Source: Isoetes taiwanensis (Eukaryota; Streptophyta; Lycopodiopsida; Isoetales; Isoetaceae). From it: a stretch of DNA of 64,000 nucleotides. The stretch's first letter is position 1; each line of letters opens with the position of its first letter. The notes beneath the pieces were generated by a model, which saw nothing but the letters and a program-made list of their open reading frames with translations, was not told the DNA's origin and did not search any database. Both the position numbers and the translations under genes were made by a program. This document shows, one piece after another, positions 12,107-24,399 of this stretch. Location of the stretch: assembly GCA_021234155.1 (NCBI GenBank), contig JAJEKV010000054.1, forward strand, positions 8,764,655 through 8,828,654. The letters run 5' to 3'.

Positions 12107-13378
12107 CTATATTCTCATTGACTGCTTCATCTTCTTGGTCTGAATCTGTGTCAATAATGTCAGTCTCTTTTGAACCATTGTGAACATTTGTGCTATCATA
12201 TTTACTTTCAATCTTGGGGTTTGTAACCCCATGCCTATCTTTATAACATTTGTTCTCGTCAAAAATGAAGTCTCGACTATCACTTTTCTTGTTTTAGGTA
12301 TAAAGATTCTATAACCCTTTAATTCCTCATCATAACCGACTAGAAGTCCTATTTCTGCCCTATCATCCAATTTTAGTCTTAATTCCTCAGGTACATGAAC
12401 ATATGCTAGACAACCATAAGCCTTGAGGTAATCATATGCATACCCTGGCTTACCTTTGGACCAAATTAACTCAGATATATTACCATTTACGCTGTTTGAT
12501 GGCAACTTGTTTTGTATAAAGAATACCGTTTTGACCGCTTCCTCCCACAAATAATTAGGCAGACCTGCAAATTTTATCATTGATCTTACAGCATCCAGAA
12601 CCGTTCTATTTCTTCTTTCAGCAACCCCATTTTGTTGTGGTGAATACCTACATGTTAGTTGCCTTCTTATTCCATGTTTAACACAAAATTGTTTGAATTT
12701 TGTTGCTAGATATTCACCTCCTCTATCAGGTCTAATGCATTTAAGCTTACGCCCTATTTGTGTTTCCATTTCGCTAACATACTGTGTAAAGGCATCAAGT
12801 GCTTTATCTTTGGAAGACAGCAGATAGCATTTTCCCATTCTACTGAAATCATCAATGAAGGATATGTAATATTTTTTACCCGTTCTTCCTTCTACATTTA
12901 AAGGTCCACAAAGATCAGTATGCACAAGGTCAAGAGGGCCTACAGCTCTTTTCTTTGATATGCTAAAGGGCAGTTTAGTTAACTTTCCTAACATGCATCC
13001 TGAACAAATAAACTTTTCACCTGTGTCGTCTACTCCATGAATAAACCCCTTTTTTATCATGTACCTGATATTGTTTATATGTGTATGTGCCAGTCTACTA
13101 TGCCAAGTTGAAGCTGACGAAACTGACAACATATTTATACTTTGCAAGACTCTATTTGAGAACTGGAAGAGGTTTCCCACACGTTTTGCAAAGAACTTTA
13201 GTTCACCATCAAGCAATACTTTACACCCTTTTTTATCAAATCTTAGCTCATAGCCTAAGTCAACTAGTTGACACACAGATATGAGATTTTTATATAATCC
13301 TGGAACACACAAAACATTGGAAATATTGACCCTATTTCCTTGCAAGTCAAATAATTTCAACATCCCTTTACCCATCAC
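12107..13378 (-). pseudogene. Copia integrase
   Basis: A 423-aa frame begins in the gag-pre-integrase region (WHSRLAHTHINNIRYMI with the HX3-4H...CSGCMLGK zinc site) and continues into the rve core. The core has LDLVHTDLCGPL (first D), LKCIRPDRGGEYLATKF (second D) and YSPQQNGVAERRNRTVLD (E). The C-terminal part (KLDDRAEIGLLVGYDEE) is the usual copia extension. The core is intact, but the frame stops before RT, whereas copia normally uses one continuous polyprotein. The domain joins cDNA to target DNA. Confidence 0.8.
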
Positions 13379-13402
13379 CTTCTGCAGATCTCCATTTCCT
13401 AA

Positions 13403-14448
13403 CTACACATGACCCAAATTTTTACTAGCACATATATCTGCTAGATAATCAGTAGAATTAACTGCTGATCGTTCAGCTCCACTATCAACTATAAATGCAT
13501 TAGTTTCACAGTTAGAACCATATTCATCCATGTAAGTGGATAAAACAAAGGGTTTTACCTCTTGATCATCTTGCTCTGGTTTGTCCTCATTTATGACTTC
13601 TTGAATTATATTGATGCCAGCACTTCTCCTTCCTCTTCCCCTTGACGAGCTTCCTCTTCCTCTAGAGAAAGAGCTTCCCCTTTCGACATTCCACCTCCTT
13701 CGTCCTTTATTATAATTCTTAGGGCTCGAACAAGTTGAAGACATATGCCCCATGCCACCACAATTATAGCAAGAGATTTCTTTACTTAGTTTTGGACAAT
13801 CAACTTTTAAATGTCCAACTTCATGACAGTAATAGGACCAATGGTTTTTTCTACATATTCTTTTTTTCGTTTTGATTTCCCCACAAACAAGACATCAGAA
13901 CTTTCTATTTCACTTACTATCTTCTTTTGTTCCAGTTCTGTTCGCACCAATCTTTCTGCATCATCACGATTCTTGGTCGTGGTTCTAATCATGATTGACA
14001 ATACATCATAATTTGAAAAAGCACAAGATATTGCCAAAACTTGGAATTCATCACTCAACCTAGCTCCTGCTGCATCTAGATCGGCAAAAATATTATCTAT
14101 CTTTGAGAAAAAATCAGTGACATTCTCGTTTTCACCATATTTTAACAGCCTTAGTTCTCTATCTAAAACATCCAACTGTGATTGTGATTTTCGTTCATAC
14201 TTATTTATAAGATATGTCCACATTTGTTGTGGGTTCATGCCTCTCAATCTTAACAAGATACTAGGTCCAACCTTGCATGCAATTATTCCTCTTGCTTCTC
14301 TAATCTTGCTATTAGAATACACAAAACCAGCTTCTGACTTATCAGAACCTTCTGTAGGTTTACTCCCACCTTCTCCAATCTTCATTTTACCAAGCTTTGC
14401 AAGTATCTCCTTTAAATCCTGTCCTTCTGGTGGCTGAACAATATCCAT
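13403..14448 (-). pseudogene. Copia gag and protease
   Basis: 14448-13807 encodes a gag of the UBN2/copia type (MWTYLINKYERKSQSQLDVL, LDRELRLLKYGENENVTDFF), starting MDIVQPPEGQ. After a frame change, 13753 onward gives a CX2CX4HX4C knuckle (CYNCGGMGHMSSTC, partly just before the frame's first Met), an Arg/Gly-rich linker, and the protease active-site segment ETNAFIVDSGAERSAVNS with an intact DSG. Gag packages RNA and the protease would cut the polyprotein. Confidence 0.75.
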
Positions 14449-14574
14449 TAAACCTTCTGAATTTAGTACCTCTTCTATTTTTGTTTTCTAAACCTGAAAA
14501 CCGGAACCATTAGAATACACGTCAATTGCATTAAGCAGTGCAGCTCCGAATCTGGTAGTCACGTTTTTCTAATC

Positions 14575-14587
14575 GGCTCTGATACCA
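14575..14587 (-). other. Copia primer-binding site
   Basis: On the minus strand this reads TGGTATCAGAGCC, one base inside the 5' LTR. It complements the 3' end of plant initiator methionine tRNA, the standard copia primer. Confidence 0.9.
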
Positions 14588-14588
14588 C

Positions 14589-15236
14589 TGTTAAATTGTT
14601 AAATGTCTTCACAAAACCAAGCTTAAAACAACGCCGACTGTAACTTTATATACTCAGAAATATCTTCACAAAACCAAGCTTAAGGCAGCGCTGACTGTAA
14701 CTCTATGTACTCAGAAAGTAATGCAAGGGTTTTACCAGCCAGAGTTCTAGATATCGAGACTAAGCTCCCCTTCAACCGAAATCAAGAGTAAATAACAGTG
14801 CTTTAAAAATAAAACCTTCTATCTGCACAAATGTAAACAGCAAACTGAGTTGCAGCTGAGTGCATCGCTCTTCAATCCAATCGATCCTGCACCTGCGTTT
14901 TCAACAGATAATCAGAGTATACAATCAATCCACCGACCTCTTCCAGAATCCTACTTCCGGGTTGAGCAAGTAGCTGCGGAACCTGCAGCGGGATCCGATC
15001 CTCTTCTGGTCAACACCAAAATACCAGCATTTAATTCAATGATCGATCTGTCACACAGATTGGCCATTTTCTTTCTGCAATCTAATTCGTCACACCCAGA
15101 ACGTCCCTTTTATTGTTTTTTTCTTTCCACCGACATGACAGAAAATGACATGTGTTCTTCCAACCTATATTCCAATCTAAATTATCCATACGTACAAAAA
15201 CCAATGAACCATTACATATGACATGATATACTAACA
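14589..15236 (-). repeat. 5' LTR of the copia element
   Basis: A 648-bp direct repeat of the 3' LTR with TG...CA ends, flanked on the outside by TGGCT at 15237-15241. On the minus strand it would hold the element's promoter. Confidence 0.9.
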
Positions 15237-15241
15237 TGGCT

Positions 15242-15790
15242 ACCACAAAGGGGGTTCTAATTGCTTGTCAAGCCAGCTTTATGTAGACTGGAAGGTGAGT
15301 TGATGTGCATATCTTGAACAACCACTAACACATAATCCACCAAACTAGATCCACTGCCTGGTTCTCCTGTCTGCAAGTGCATCTGTGGGAAGAGGGCCAC
15401 TGTGCAGGCCATTGCAAGTCACCAAGTCAAAGATATCACAGAGAAGAAGCAATTGCCTGCCGAAGCGCGTGACTTGGTTGTCATCTGATGTCCGTAGTGC
15501 CTCTTCTGGGTGCAGCTACAACACATCGTCAGCTAAGGGGTCAAGTCTCATGGGCTGCTCCGCTCCTGTTCGCGTGTTGAAATCTCCAAGAAGTATGACA
15601 CTGCCCAACTGCTTGTGTTGCTGTATATCATCATATAGATCGATATAAGGGTCCATCCTATCCACATCTGAGTGGTTGTGGTAGAAGTTGCTCTCTATAT
15701 GTGGGAAGTAGTGGGCAGCCAAAAAGAGAGGGTTGCCATGACAATTATGCACCCGCACCAACATATCCGGTTGGTAATACGTCTATCTTT
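15242..15790 (-). pseudogene. LINE relic, endonuclease part
   Basis: A minus-strand frame (15764-15516) contains FLAAHYFPHI and VILLGDFNTRTGAEQP, the GDFN box of APE-type LINE endonucleases. It continues in another frame towards 15242 (CSCTQKRHYGHQ-type sequence after a stop). It is the 5' part of the LINE interrupted by the copia element; the RT part is at 8723-9728. It is non-functional. Confidence 0.6.
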
Positions 15791-18170
15791 CAGTGGAAAT
15801 CGAATGCACCAAAGATGTCTGGTTTAGAATGTCTATAGCTCTCACCAGAATAACATCATTGTAAGTTGGCATTCTGCTAACAAAAGTCCATAGATGCAAC
15901 ATCATTCTTAGAAATCGGATAAACACAATCTTTCACTAATTCTCCGTATTGAAGCAAATGAACCGACGGAAGAACTCTAGGCAAGAAAGAGAAAGTAACA
16001 CTTTGCCGCCAATTTTGCTCCTCATTTGTCTCCTCATTGCCTTAGTGAAAAGCAGAGAACCATGGCTAGGAGCCGAGGATTCTAAGACTTTTGTTATACT
16101 AGAGCTTTTTATTGGCCCATCCATGGAGTGATCTATTGAATTCCCTCTTGAAATTTCTGCTTGCGGAGATAACGACAAAAATGCGATGTCATTTGGCTAT
16201 ATCAAATTTCTTTTTCATAACAGATAAAAACCTAAGCTGACCATAGTTCCATCTATAATGCGAAGAAAAACACAAATGAAGGAAAGCTTGAAAAGAATAG
16301 ATTACGGCAACCCAGAAGACTAGATGTCGAACTCAAGGTTATGGCTATGTGCCTTTGTCAAAATAACCCTCAGGCCCAAAATTCTCAAAAATCAATAGAA
16401 ATAGAAACTATTACTGCTTTTTAAAGATAAAGCCAGCTCCAGCCTTGAAGTTTTCTTTCATACAACTTAATGAAAAAAGAACCTAATTGCCAGATAACAG
16501 AGGGCAAAAACAAGCATTCAGGGTTAAATCTGGTGGGCGATGTTCCAAACATGCATGGCTCATGTATTTTTCTGAATCTTCTCTTTCTCTAGATGAAGAT
16601 CTAATGGCCCTGTGAAAATTTAGGACATGTGGATAGGCTAGGCTTTCAGAGAAGTGACACTCAAGGTTAGGCTGTGCTTTGGGAAATGTTTTAAGCGCAA
16701 TCGACATATTTCCTGCTGGATCTAATTATGAGCTACATACTCCCAGTCCATTCCTACCAATAAAAAAATTGCTATTTTTAGAAGGAAATTTTCCTGCTAT
16801 TTCAAAACTATACTGTGAATTTTTAGATTTGGGCGGTAGGTTACAAGGGTTCCCAGTATTTCCTGAACCAAGGGTTGTGGCGCTACAACCCAACCTCAAG
16901 TGTCACATTATCTAAAAGCCTAGCCTATCCATGTGTCTTAAAATATGACTTTGGGCTTTTCTTACACTATTGGATTATAATCTAAGCTAATAGACGACTG
17001 AGAAAAATAATTATTTCATGCCTTTTGGAGAATGTCGCAAGTTCGACATGTTTGCTTTCTTCCCCATCTTTCTTAAGCCTAGGCCCCAAAATGAACCATT
17101 CACAACAATGTTTCTTTCTGCCTTTAGTTTCTTTGCAAGAAAATTTGCTGCAAAAAAGTCGAATATAATCATCTCTTTGTTGGATTTTACAAATTAAAAG
17201 AGCGTCAATATGGAGCTCTACACCGAATTCTATGGTTTTTATGGCCACCATGTCCATGGCCGAAATGCTTAACAGGGTTCTTTGTAAGCATGATTATAAG
17301 CATAGCTCCTCTCTTGCCACCTGTAAAATTTCTAAGATTAGAGGCAACCCAAATCTCAAATTTAGCTCTGCTTCAAATCTTTGATTCGAGCGGCTTCAAA
17401 AGAATTTGCATAGAGAACCAGAGGTGATCTCATCTTGCTTAGCTTAATTATGTTTGCATAATGACACGCGTGCCACTTATTTCCTTAGATTCTTCTTAGC
17501 TCGTTTCAGTAGATGTGGTGCTTACTTGATATTTCCCTATGATTATAAATCATGATAGTGTTGAATTGCAAAATTTAGATATAGTCCATGGAATATTCTA
17601 GGGCACAAATCAATCTTTCTGCTTTTTATTCACTACATGTTTGTTGTTTGCAAACTCATATGTGAGACACAAGTTTGAAGAATCACTTTATTTTGTGTTG
17701 TAAATTATATATCACTTAGAGTTTAAATCAGTAGCTCGCTACTACCACTTCAGAGACTATATTTACATTAATTTGTAATACAAAATGGAGAATGCTTGAG
17801 ATAGTTGCAGAGTTGTTGGTTGTTTGTGGTAGTAGTTTGGATCTTGAGTTATAGATGGTCCTAATTATCAGAGTCCTAAGTAAGGAAAAAATATACTGTT
17901 TTTTTTCTATGAAATGAAGGGCTTGGTTTGGCATGGAGGGTAGGATTGTGCTGATTGTTGGACACTGGCCTTAACCCGTAAGATGTAGTGATCTCTACAA
18001 GATTGTAAATCAAAATTTCCACATGCCAGAAGCTTGTATAATGGGAAGCTAATTTAATATGTAGTGTGCAATAGAATAATACAAAATTTTATAATCCCTT
18101 AGTACACTTCCATCAGCTTTCATTCCATTACACTTGTGAATAACGCCTATGCCAGTTTCCATTAGTAAAA
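15791..18170. other. Non-coding, AT-rich, with one foldback repeat
   Basis: No convincing gene. Short frames (for example 15936-16178 and 16982-17257) have no recognisable domain and lie in AT-rich sequence. The one structured object is the inverted repeat at 16605-16960. Confidence 0.4.
16605..16960. repeat. Foldback (MITE-like) element
   Basis: The left arm (about 16605-16673, containing gacatgtggataggctaggc) is the inverted, slightly diverged copy of the right arm (about 16883-16960). The intervening 210 bp are unrelated. The size, about 350 bp, and the long imperfect arms fit a non-autonomous foldback or MITE-type element. No clear target duplication was seen. Confidence 0.5.
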
Positions 18171-18503
18171 GAAAAATATCCAAGTCACTAAAGATAAAGA
18201 ACAAAAGGATGGACAGGGGCATTTTATTTTTTAGAAGGCCGCCACAACATCGTACGCTTTATACACAAGGAAAATATGCAATTTAAAATAGGCAAAGGCC
18301 TTCTATTTTAAAAAAAGCCAATACAAAAGTTTTAATAAACAATGTTTGTGGCAAGTCATTGTTAGAACAAAAAATATCCAAGTCACTAAGATAAAGAACA
18401 AAAAAAAAAGTGGACAAAATCTTCATAAACAAGAAAAGAGGCAATAAAAGGCCTTTGTTTATTTTAAATTGCAATTTAAAATAAACAAAGGCCTTTTATT
18501 TTA
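18171..18503. repeat. Direct repeats and a perfect 27-bp palindrome
   Basis: The block atccaagtcactaa(a)gataaagaacaaa occurs at about 18179 and again at about 18377. At 18444-18470 and 18473-18499 lie two perfect inverted 27-bp arms separated by only 2 bp (core ggcctttgtttattttaaa). A third, diverged half-copy lies at about 18278-18310. It would extrude as a tight hairpin, perhaps the remains of a small foldback element. Confidence 0.6.
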
Positions 18504-19616
18504 AGACCAACACAACTTTTTAAGCAGGTTGCAACAACTTTGTAAAGGAATGCAATGAATACAACATCAAACATCAACCAGCTTCAAAGATCGACTAACA
18601 GCAGAACTCGACTCGATTGCCAAGTTTCAAAACGATGGCTGCTGGAGTAGCTGCAAGCAAAGGGTCCTCAGGTAAGAAGCCGTGAATCTTGCTGCCATTG
18701 CCATTGCCATGAATTTTCATAGGGAAGCTCATGGGAGGGCTTCTACAGGGAGGTGCTTAAATGAAGAAGGAATAGAATAGAATAGAATAGTTTTTTTAAC
18801 GTCCACGGAGACCAATAGGTCATGGGACCCATACAATGGGCTAGTACAATCATTACTACTAGGATTAAAAAACCCCTGCCTCGAAAGGTTTTCAAGGGAA
18901 AAACCTTTGCAGTAATGATGATACTAGACAAGCAGAGATAATGACTACTGAGGGCTCAGTAATTGCAGGCGTTTATCTAGAACCTCAAGTATGTATAATG
19001 CCAAGAAGGAAGATTGCTGAAAGTAGCTTTGCTGCGCTACCAGAGCATTAGATACCTTGGATTAACTACCCTTGCGTTAAAGCACCCACAGACAATGGTA
19101 GCATAGAGGCAAAAAAAAAATAAGGTGATGTGCACGGAGGGTTGCCCTCCATGGCCGGAGGGTAAAGTGGCTTAAATCATACTTCAAAGTCATGTTTTCA
19201 CAATCAATCAAAATTTCTACTTCAAAACAATAGAATACTTGATACCATGATTTTATGGGAATTGCCTTGAAGAAATCTTTGGTGCTCGGCATATAACAAG
19301 TATTGCAGAAGCATAAGGACAAGTTTAGTAGAGTAGAGAATGGAAATACATGTTTTGTTAGCGTAGAAATGAGAGCAACTCCTTGAAGACCTCTGATCTG
19401 TTTTTTAAGCCCAAAGAAATAAAGAAAAGATGGAAAAGACATCACTAAAGGAGGGGGAGAAAAGGCTAAACCAACAAGAGAAAGTAAAGATCCAAATGGA
19501 TCGTGTTATTTGCTACCTAAAGTTCTTGATGGTTGTACAGTGAACAAATAGCAGGCTAAAATATTAGAGGATGGCAAAATGCAATAAAAAAAGCACAGAT
19601 GGTGGAAAAGGGTGGT
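18504..19616. other. Non-coding; (GAATA)n and a dispersed repeat
   Basis: It contains a short (GAATA)n run near 18770-18790 and, at about 18995-19115, a copy of a dispersed repeat also found at about 25585-25705. No gene is evident. Confidence 0.4.
18995..19115 (+). repeat. Dispersed ~115-bp repeat, copy 1
   Basis: It shares the words gaaagtagctt(t/c)gctgcg, ccagagcattagat and acccacagacaatgg with 25585-25705 in the same orientation, and both copies end in agaggcaaaaaaa. The A-rich end suggests a short retroposon, though no internal promoter boxes were identified. Confidence 0.5.
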
Positions 19617-21264
19617 CTAATCCAACCAATCCAAACAGTTATTCCAAATGAAGAATGATTTGCTCGTAGGATGCAAACTATATAAAAAAACATAAAAGTA
19701 CACAGTTTGTGAGTTACCTGGTTTAATCTTGAACTTTAGCACATTAGGACGTCTTCTAGAAGTGAGCTTGATAGGGTTCTCTGTGTAAAGAAGATACAAT
19801 CTACAAGAACAAAGGTAGGCACAACTTGGTTAGCAAACAATAGCTCAACAATCAATTTCCCGAAGACAAATATATTCCTTTAAACGTGAATCTATGCTGC
19901 AATTATTTCCTTTGCTACTAGTTTGATTGTTGATGCCATATCTTTTCATCAAAATTAAAAAGTGAATGATCTAAAAACGCCAATGGGTTTTGTGATTGTG
20001 CCTTAAATGGCAATATTGCAAGTGTCCTTCTAATAACCTGCAAATGAGCAGCATCAGTAACAAAGATGATACAAAGACCTCTGGATGAATTTGCCGGTGC
20101 ATGATTATATATCTTTGCAAGTCTCTGCTTTCATAGTTGGACCCGCAAAAAAACATTATTTGAATATGATGTTATATATCGCATAGACTGTTAGGGTACA
20201 CGAAAAAATTGCAGAAATTTTCATAAAACCGAAGAAACTCTTCAGATGAATTTTGTCAATTACCAAAGATGCAACATGTTTTCAACCCTTAAAATAGTTG
20301 CATTACAAGAGATTCAAAGTCACAAACCTGCTCAAATTCTAAAATTTCTGTTGTCTCAAAGTTGTAAACCACGAAAATTAATGTCTGCACATTTGTATTG
20401 CGTGACCCCTAATATAAGGAGAATATAAACTCAATGACATTCAAAAGATGTAAATCACCTCAATACTTCCAAATCTTATCAGCAAATGATGTTGATCCAG
20501 AAACTATACCTATAACAGATAATAAAAGCTCTATTTATTTTTTCTCCACATAAATGAGCAAAGTAAAACAAATAAAATACCTTTAGCATAATCAGGTCTG
20601 CATATTGCTGAAACTGATAATAAAAGCACTTGAGTTGTTGAGCCTTCTGCAAGCCAATGATCAATACTCGCAAGTGCCAATAAAACAACCACATAAACAT
20701 TTGAATATGCCAAGTTAATGGGAATACCGAATATGATCTTGTTCCTGATTCCATATGGATTGAAATTTAAAGGACAACAGACGTCGTTTAATGCCTCCAA
20801 GAAGCTTTCCTATCCCATCTGGTTGAGATGATCTTCCTTCACTGGGCTCAACAGCAGCAGAAGCTCCAGCTATACTTTCTGTGCTTCGAGGTCTTATATG
20901 ACCATTTTCTGATGCGTTTCCAAAATTTCTAGCACTTAAAACTGAATCTCTTTGTTGTAATGTCTCCTTGTGCTCTCTTTGAAATATTTGTATTTCAATG
21001 AGATGTTGATGCATGCTCGGTGCTTCTCACACCATTGACTGCAAATTCCACCTGCCTAAGTGCAGGAGGTTGTCTACTGCTAATAACATATTCTACTGGC
21101 CTTTGTCCCCTCATTCTTCCTTCAGAAATTATAGACCTTCCAGAAATACTTGTCTGGGCAACACCATTGAATTTGTTATTATTCATATGATGGTTAATTC
21201 TTTCTTCATTTTCTGATCCCACAACTACAGTGGAAACTAATTGAGGCCACACATGCCTCCCCAC
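19617..21264 (-). CDS. Candidate multi-exon gene, unidentified
   Basis: Several minus-strand frames look coding and could be successive exons. 21264-20995 reads VGRHVWPQLVSTVVVGSENEE and on to RQVEFAVNGVRSTEHAS. 21014-20800 reads QREHKETLQQRDSV and PDGIGKLLGGIKRRLLSF. 20800-20580 reads a hydrophobic stretch, AYSNVYVVVLLALASIDHW, followed by LLLSVSAICRPDYAKG just before a plausible donor. 19799-19700 reads ENPIKLTSRRRPNVLKFKI. The first two pieces overlap in different frames near 21005, which would need a frame change. I recognise no family, and exon limits are uncertain. It could be a real membrane protein gene or a decayed one. Confidence 0.3.
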
Positions 21265-21299
21265 CCAAGCTTATTTCTCTCCTCCTTGCAAATGTATTG

Positions 21300-23650
21300 T
21301 GATGCAATGAATTTTCTATAGGCCTATCCGTTGGATAGGAGGTCTCACCATCATCATATCTTTCAGAACCCGCACGAGCCCGCAAGAGAAATTACATCTT
21401 TTTTTGGAAGAACCGTGACTAGCCTAGATTATACTCATTCAAGATTCCCTAGATTGCCTCAAGATTTTCTGAGATTATGTTGGATCTAATAACCAAACGT
21501 GAGGGGGAGGTAGGACCAACACACACCCAAGTTTATAAGAGTGGAGGGGAATTGAATAGATTGTGTTTGAATTTGATTTCGAGGATAAAAAAACCTTTAG
21601 TTTCAATGAACTCAAATGTATAACAGGGGAGGGGGGCATTGAGTAGATCGTGTTTGAACAAATCAATTACGAAGATTGAAAAATAAAAACCTTTAAATGG
21701 CATTTTTAACTAGCTTTCTTATGAATGTATTGCATATTTTGCAGGACTACAAATTTGAACATTGAGATCCAACAATTCGTCCATTACATCTTTCAGAACT
21801 AATTCGTCCATGCACAAATTTAAGAAATAAATAATTTTATTTTATGCCTAATATATATCATGTTGCAACATTCCGATGGCATTCAAGATATATTAAAAAA
21901 TAACCAATAAATGCGTGCCCCACATTGCCAAGCATAAGTATGAGCATGTATCAGTTCTTCTGTGTAAGAATGATCCCCAACATTGAGCACACATACAAGT
22001 GTGTATCAGTTGTTCCGTGTAAGAATGATCCCCTCGCATGACATAAGACTAATCCTTGTGCAAGGACAAATTCTAATTTGACTACCTAGAATGTAAAGCT
22101 GATAAGACTATCCTTTCTGCCAAGGCTAATACGACTTATTCCTTTGTGTTATGGGTAATGTATGTGCACGAAGTTGCCTAAGTGTCAATCTTTAAGGAAG
22201 ATCATTAATTTTTCATTTGGATCATCTTCTTGATGACTCAAAAATCATTTTTTCTTGAATTGTAGTACCGGTAATCATTTTATCGGTATACTATTTACAT
22301 CTCTATTACATCAAGATAAGTGGATGAGCATTCTGTTTGGTTTTTTATTCATTCTTAAGCAGAATGACAAATCGCCTCAACCTATAGAAACCAGTAAGCA
22401 GCTTACCTTGATGTCATTGAACAAAATGGGCTCAGCCATTCTTGCTTCCCTATTCTGTTCTATATCACATCATGTTATTGAAACCGCATGCAATAACTCT
22501 ACTAGTTTTATCGTATATGTTATTTTATTGTAACATGATTTGTACATTATGCATGTGGCTTATGCTTTGTGCGCTATGTCTATTTAAGCCATATATGTCG
22601 TATGATTGGACAAACAGAGCTTCCTTTCTGCCGCCAAAGTCAAAATAACCATGGCAAAAATAGGCAAGAATTGTTTGCTTGCAAGAACCCTATACTTTAA
22701 GAACTGGCCAAGAATTCTCAAGAATCCTCACATACTTAAGGGAATCCTCTAAGGATAAATTCTTTAGCTCTAGCTCGTCTAATGCTTAGTGGCTGTGCTG
22801 CAGCTCACCTTAAAGCTGCAAATCCAGATCTGCAACAGCAAGGTCATTTTTTTAAATATAAATTAGCTCACAATCACTACCATAGTGGCCTCAAATAGTA
22901 ACTAAAACGACTATTGATGTGTTGCACACGATTATCAAGATCTGTGACCCTGTAGTAGTTCTTGTTCACATCGATGTGTTGCACGATTGACAAAATCTGT
23001 GACAATATTAGTGCTTGTTCACATTTTCCTTTCATTTCTCTCCCCAACCAAAGTAGACAGAATTTTTGGATCAAGGGCACCATATTCGTGTTAAGAACAC
23101 AGAACATAACATACAAAAACTTTAAAACATGAACAACCAAATTAGAATAAGGTACTCGCCTTGGAACCTGCCTCGAACCTACCAACTGGAACAGCTCACA
23201 ATTACCAACTCAACAACTATCAAGATCCCTTGTTGTCTGACCAACCATTTAATCCTCAATTACCACCTATATTTAAACTTTAACAGAACCTCTCGGCTTT
23301 TGTTCATGGATTTAGTTCTCAATCACCTAACGACAAGCCACTGCTGCTTCACACTAAAATAAAAAGAGAACATTTTTTTGTTTCATGTGTTCATGCCATA
23401 AACAGAAACACACTTTCAAACAGAAAACTTTAAAACAAACCCTTTGCTCATCAGCATCAGCATCGGCAGAAGGTGAGACCATACGAGAGAAAACAGGAAT
23501 TGGCCATATAACTTTGTTATAAACGATAAATAAACACATCGAGAGAAAAAAGACATGTAAGCAAAACCAAGAACACTGGCGATGGCATTATAGATTTACA
23601 GCCGTATACACCCCCACTTAGTGGGGTTCTATGAACAAAATTTACAAGCA
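21300..23650. other. Non-coding with small tandem duplications
   Basis: No gene recognised. Local duplications are visible. At 21945-22035 a unit of about 65 bp containing gtaagaatgatcccc occurs twice. At 22912-23032 a unit of about 60 bp containing gatgtgttgcac and atctgtgac occurs twice. Confidence 0.4.
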
Positions 23651-23867
23651 GACAGCACATGGAAGCCAAGGCAAGATTTAGTGACCATAAATCTGCCTAT
23701 TCCCAAGCAATTTTCCATAAATCTGCTTAATTACAAGCAAATCCTCACCGTTTTGCCTCAGCAAAGACCTCTTTTGAGATAGTGTGCTTGTGTGAAATCC
23801 AATCTCCTTACTTTGATGTGTGACAGCCTGTAGTAAGCCTGCCATTCTTCCTTTTGTTTGAATTTTG

Positions 23868-24364
23868 AGGGCTCCTATGGGTATAAATGCAGAATCAAAT
23901 GGGCCATAGTGCTTCCCAATCTCATCAAATATGGGGCACACTGCAGTAAAGAAAAACATAAGATTTATATCTCCTTAGAACAAAGCCACACAAAGAAAAG
24001 CCAAAACCAAACAGCATAACTTGGTAAAAGATCTCTTTACCCTGCATCCCTGAAATTTCTGGCATGCCACCATTGTGGATACTGTTTTTAGGAACAATAC
24101 AAAATCCTGTATCACCAGCAAAGTATATTTTCTTGGTTCTACCTTCCAAAACCCAGGAGCACCATAATGTCTGGAAACAAGAATCTTTAAATCAAATGAT
24201 GCTGAAGCCTATGAAGAGAAGAAAGCTCACAGCCTAACCTTGTTTCTATCAAAAATACCACGACCCGAAAAGTGTTGGCACGGAGTGCATATTGCTTTGA
24301 TACTTCTATGCCCATTGTTGTCAGGAAGACAGACGTTATAATCTTCCCACCAATCCAGCTCAAC
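23868..24364 (-). pseudogene. Fragment of an NAPE-hydrolysing phospholipase D-like gene
   Basis: Three exons fit together in phase: 24364-24239 (LDWWEDYNVCLPDNNGHRSI, CTPCQHFSGRGIFDRNK), 24170-24041 (TLWCSWVLEG, KKIYFAGDTGFC) and 23940 to about 23868 (PIFDEIGKHYGPFDSAFIPIG). The order HxxGR...FDRNxTLW...FAGDTG...GPFD matches the metallo-beta-lactamase-fold NAPE-PLD family, which releases N-acylethanolamines from membrane lipids. The D of GDTG and the H of PCQHFSGR are metal-site residues in that family. The N-terminal NHxDH exon is not present upstream, and the usual EPRWF continuation after PIGA is lost or out of frame. It is therefore a gene fragment or a pseudogene. Confidence 0.6.
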
Positions 24365-24399
24365 CTGAAAACATTATTAGTTGAACCAGATTAAGTTAA

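Larger units (their letters stand above)
9729..15236 (-). mobile_element. Ty1/copia LTR retrotransposon, complete ends, decayed body
   Basis: Two LTRs in direct orientation (9729-10389 and 14589-15236) bound an internal region read on the minus strand in the copia order gag, protease, integrase, RT, RNase H. The TG...CA ends, a 5-bp TGGCT duplication and a tRNA-iMet-type primer site next to the 5' LTR all agree. The LTRs are clearly alike but differ by scattered substitutions and small indels, so the insertion is not recent. The coding region is split by frame changes and stops. It interrupts a LINE relic. Confidence 0.92.
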
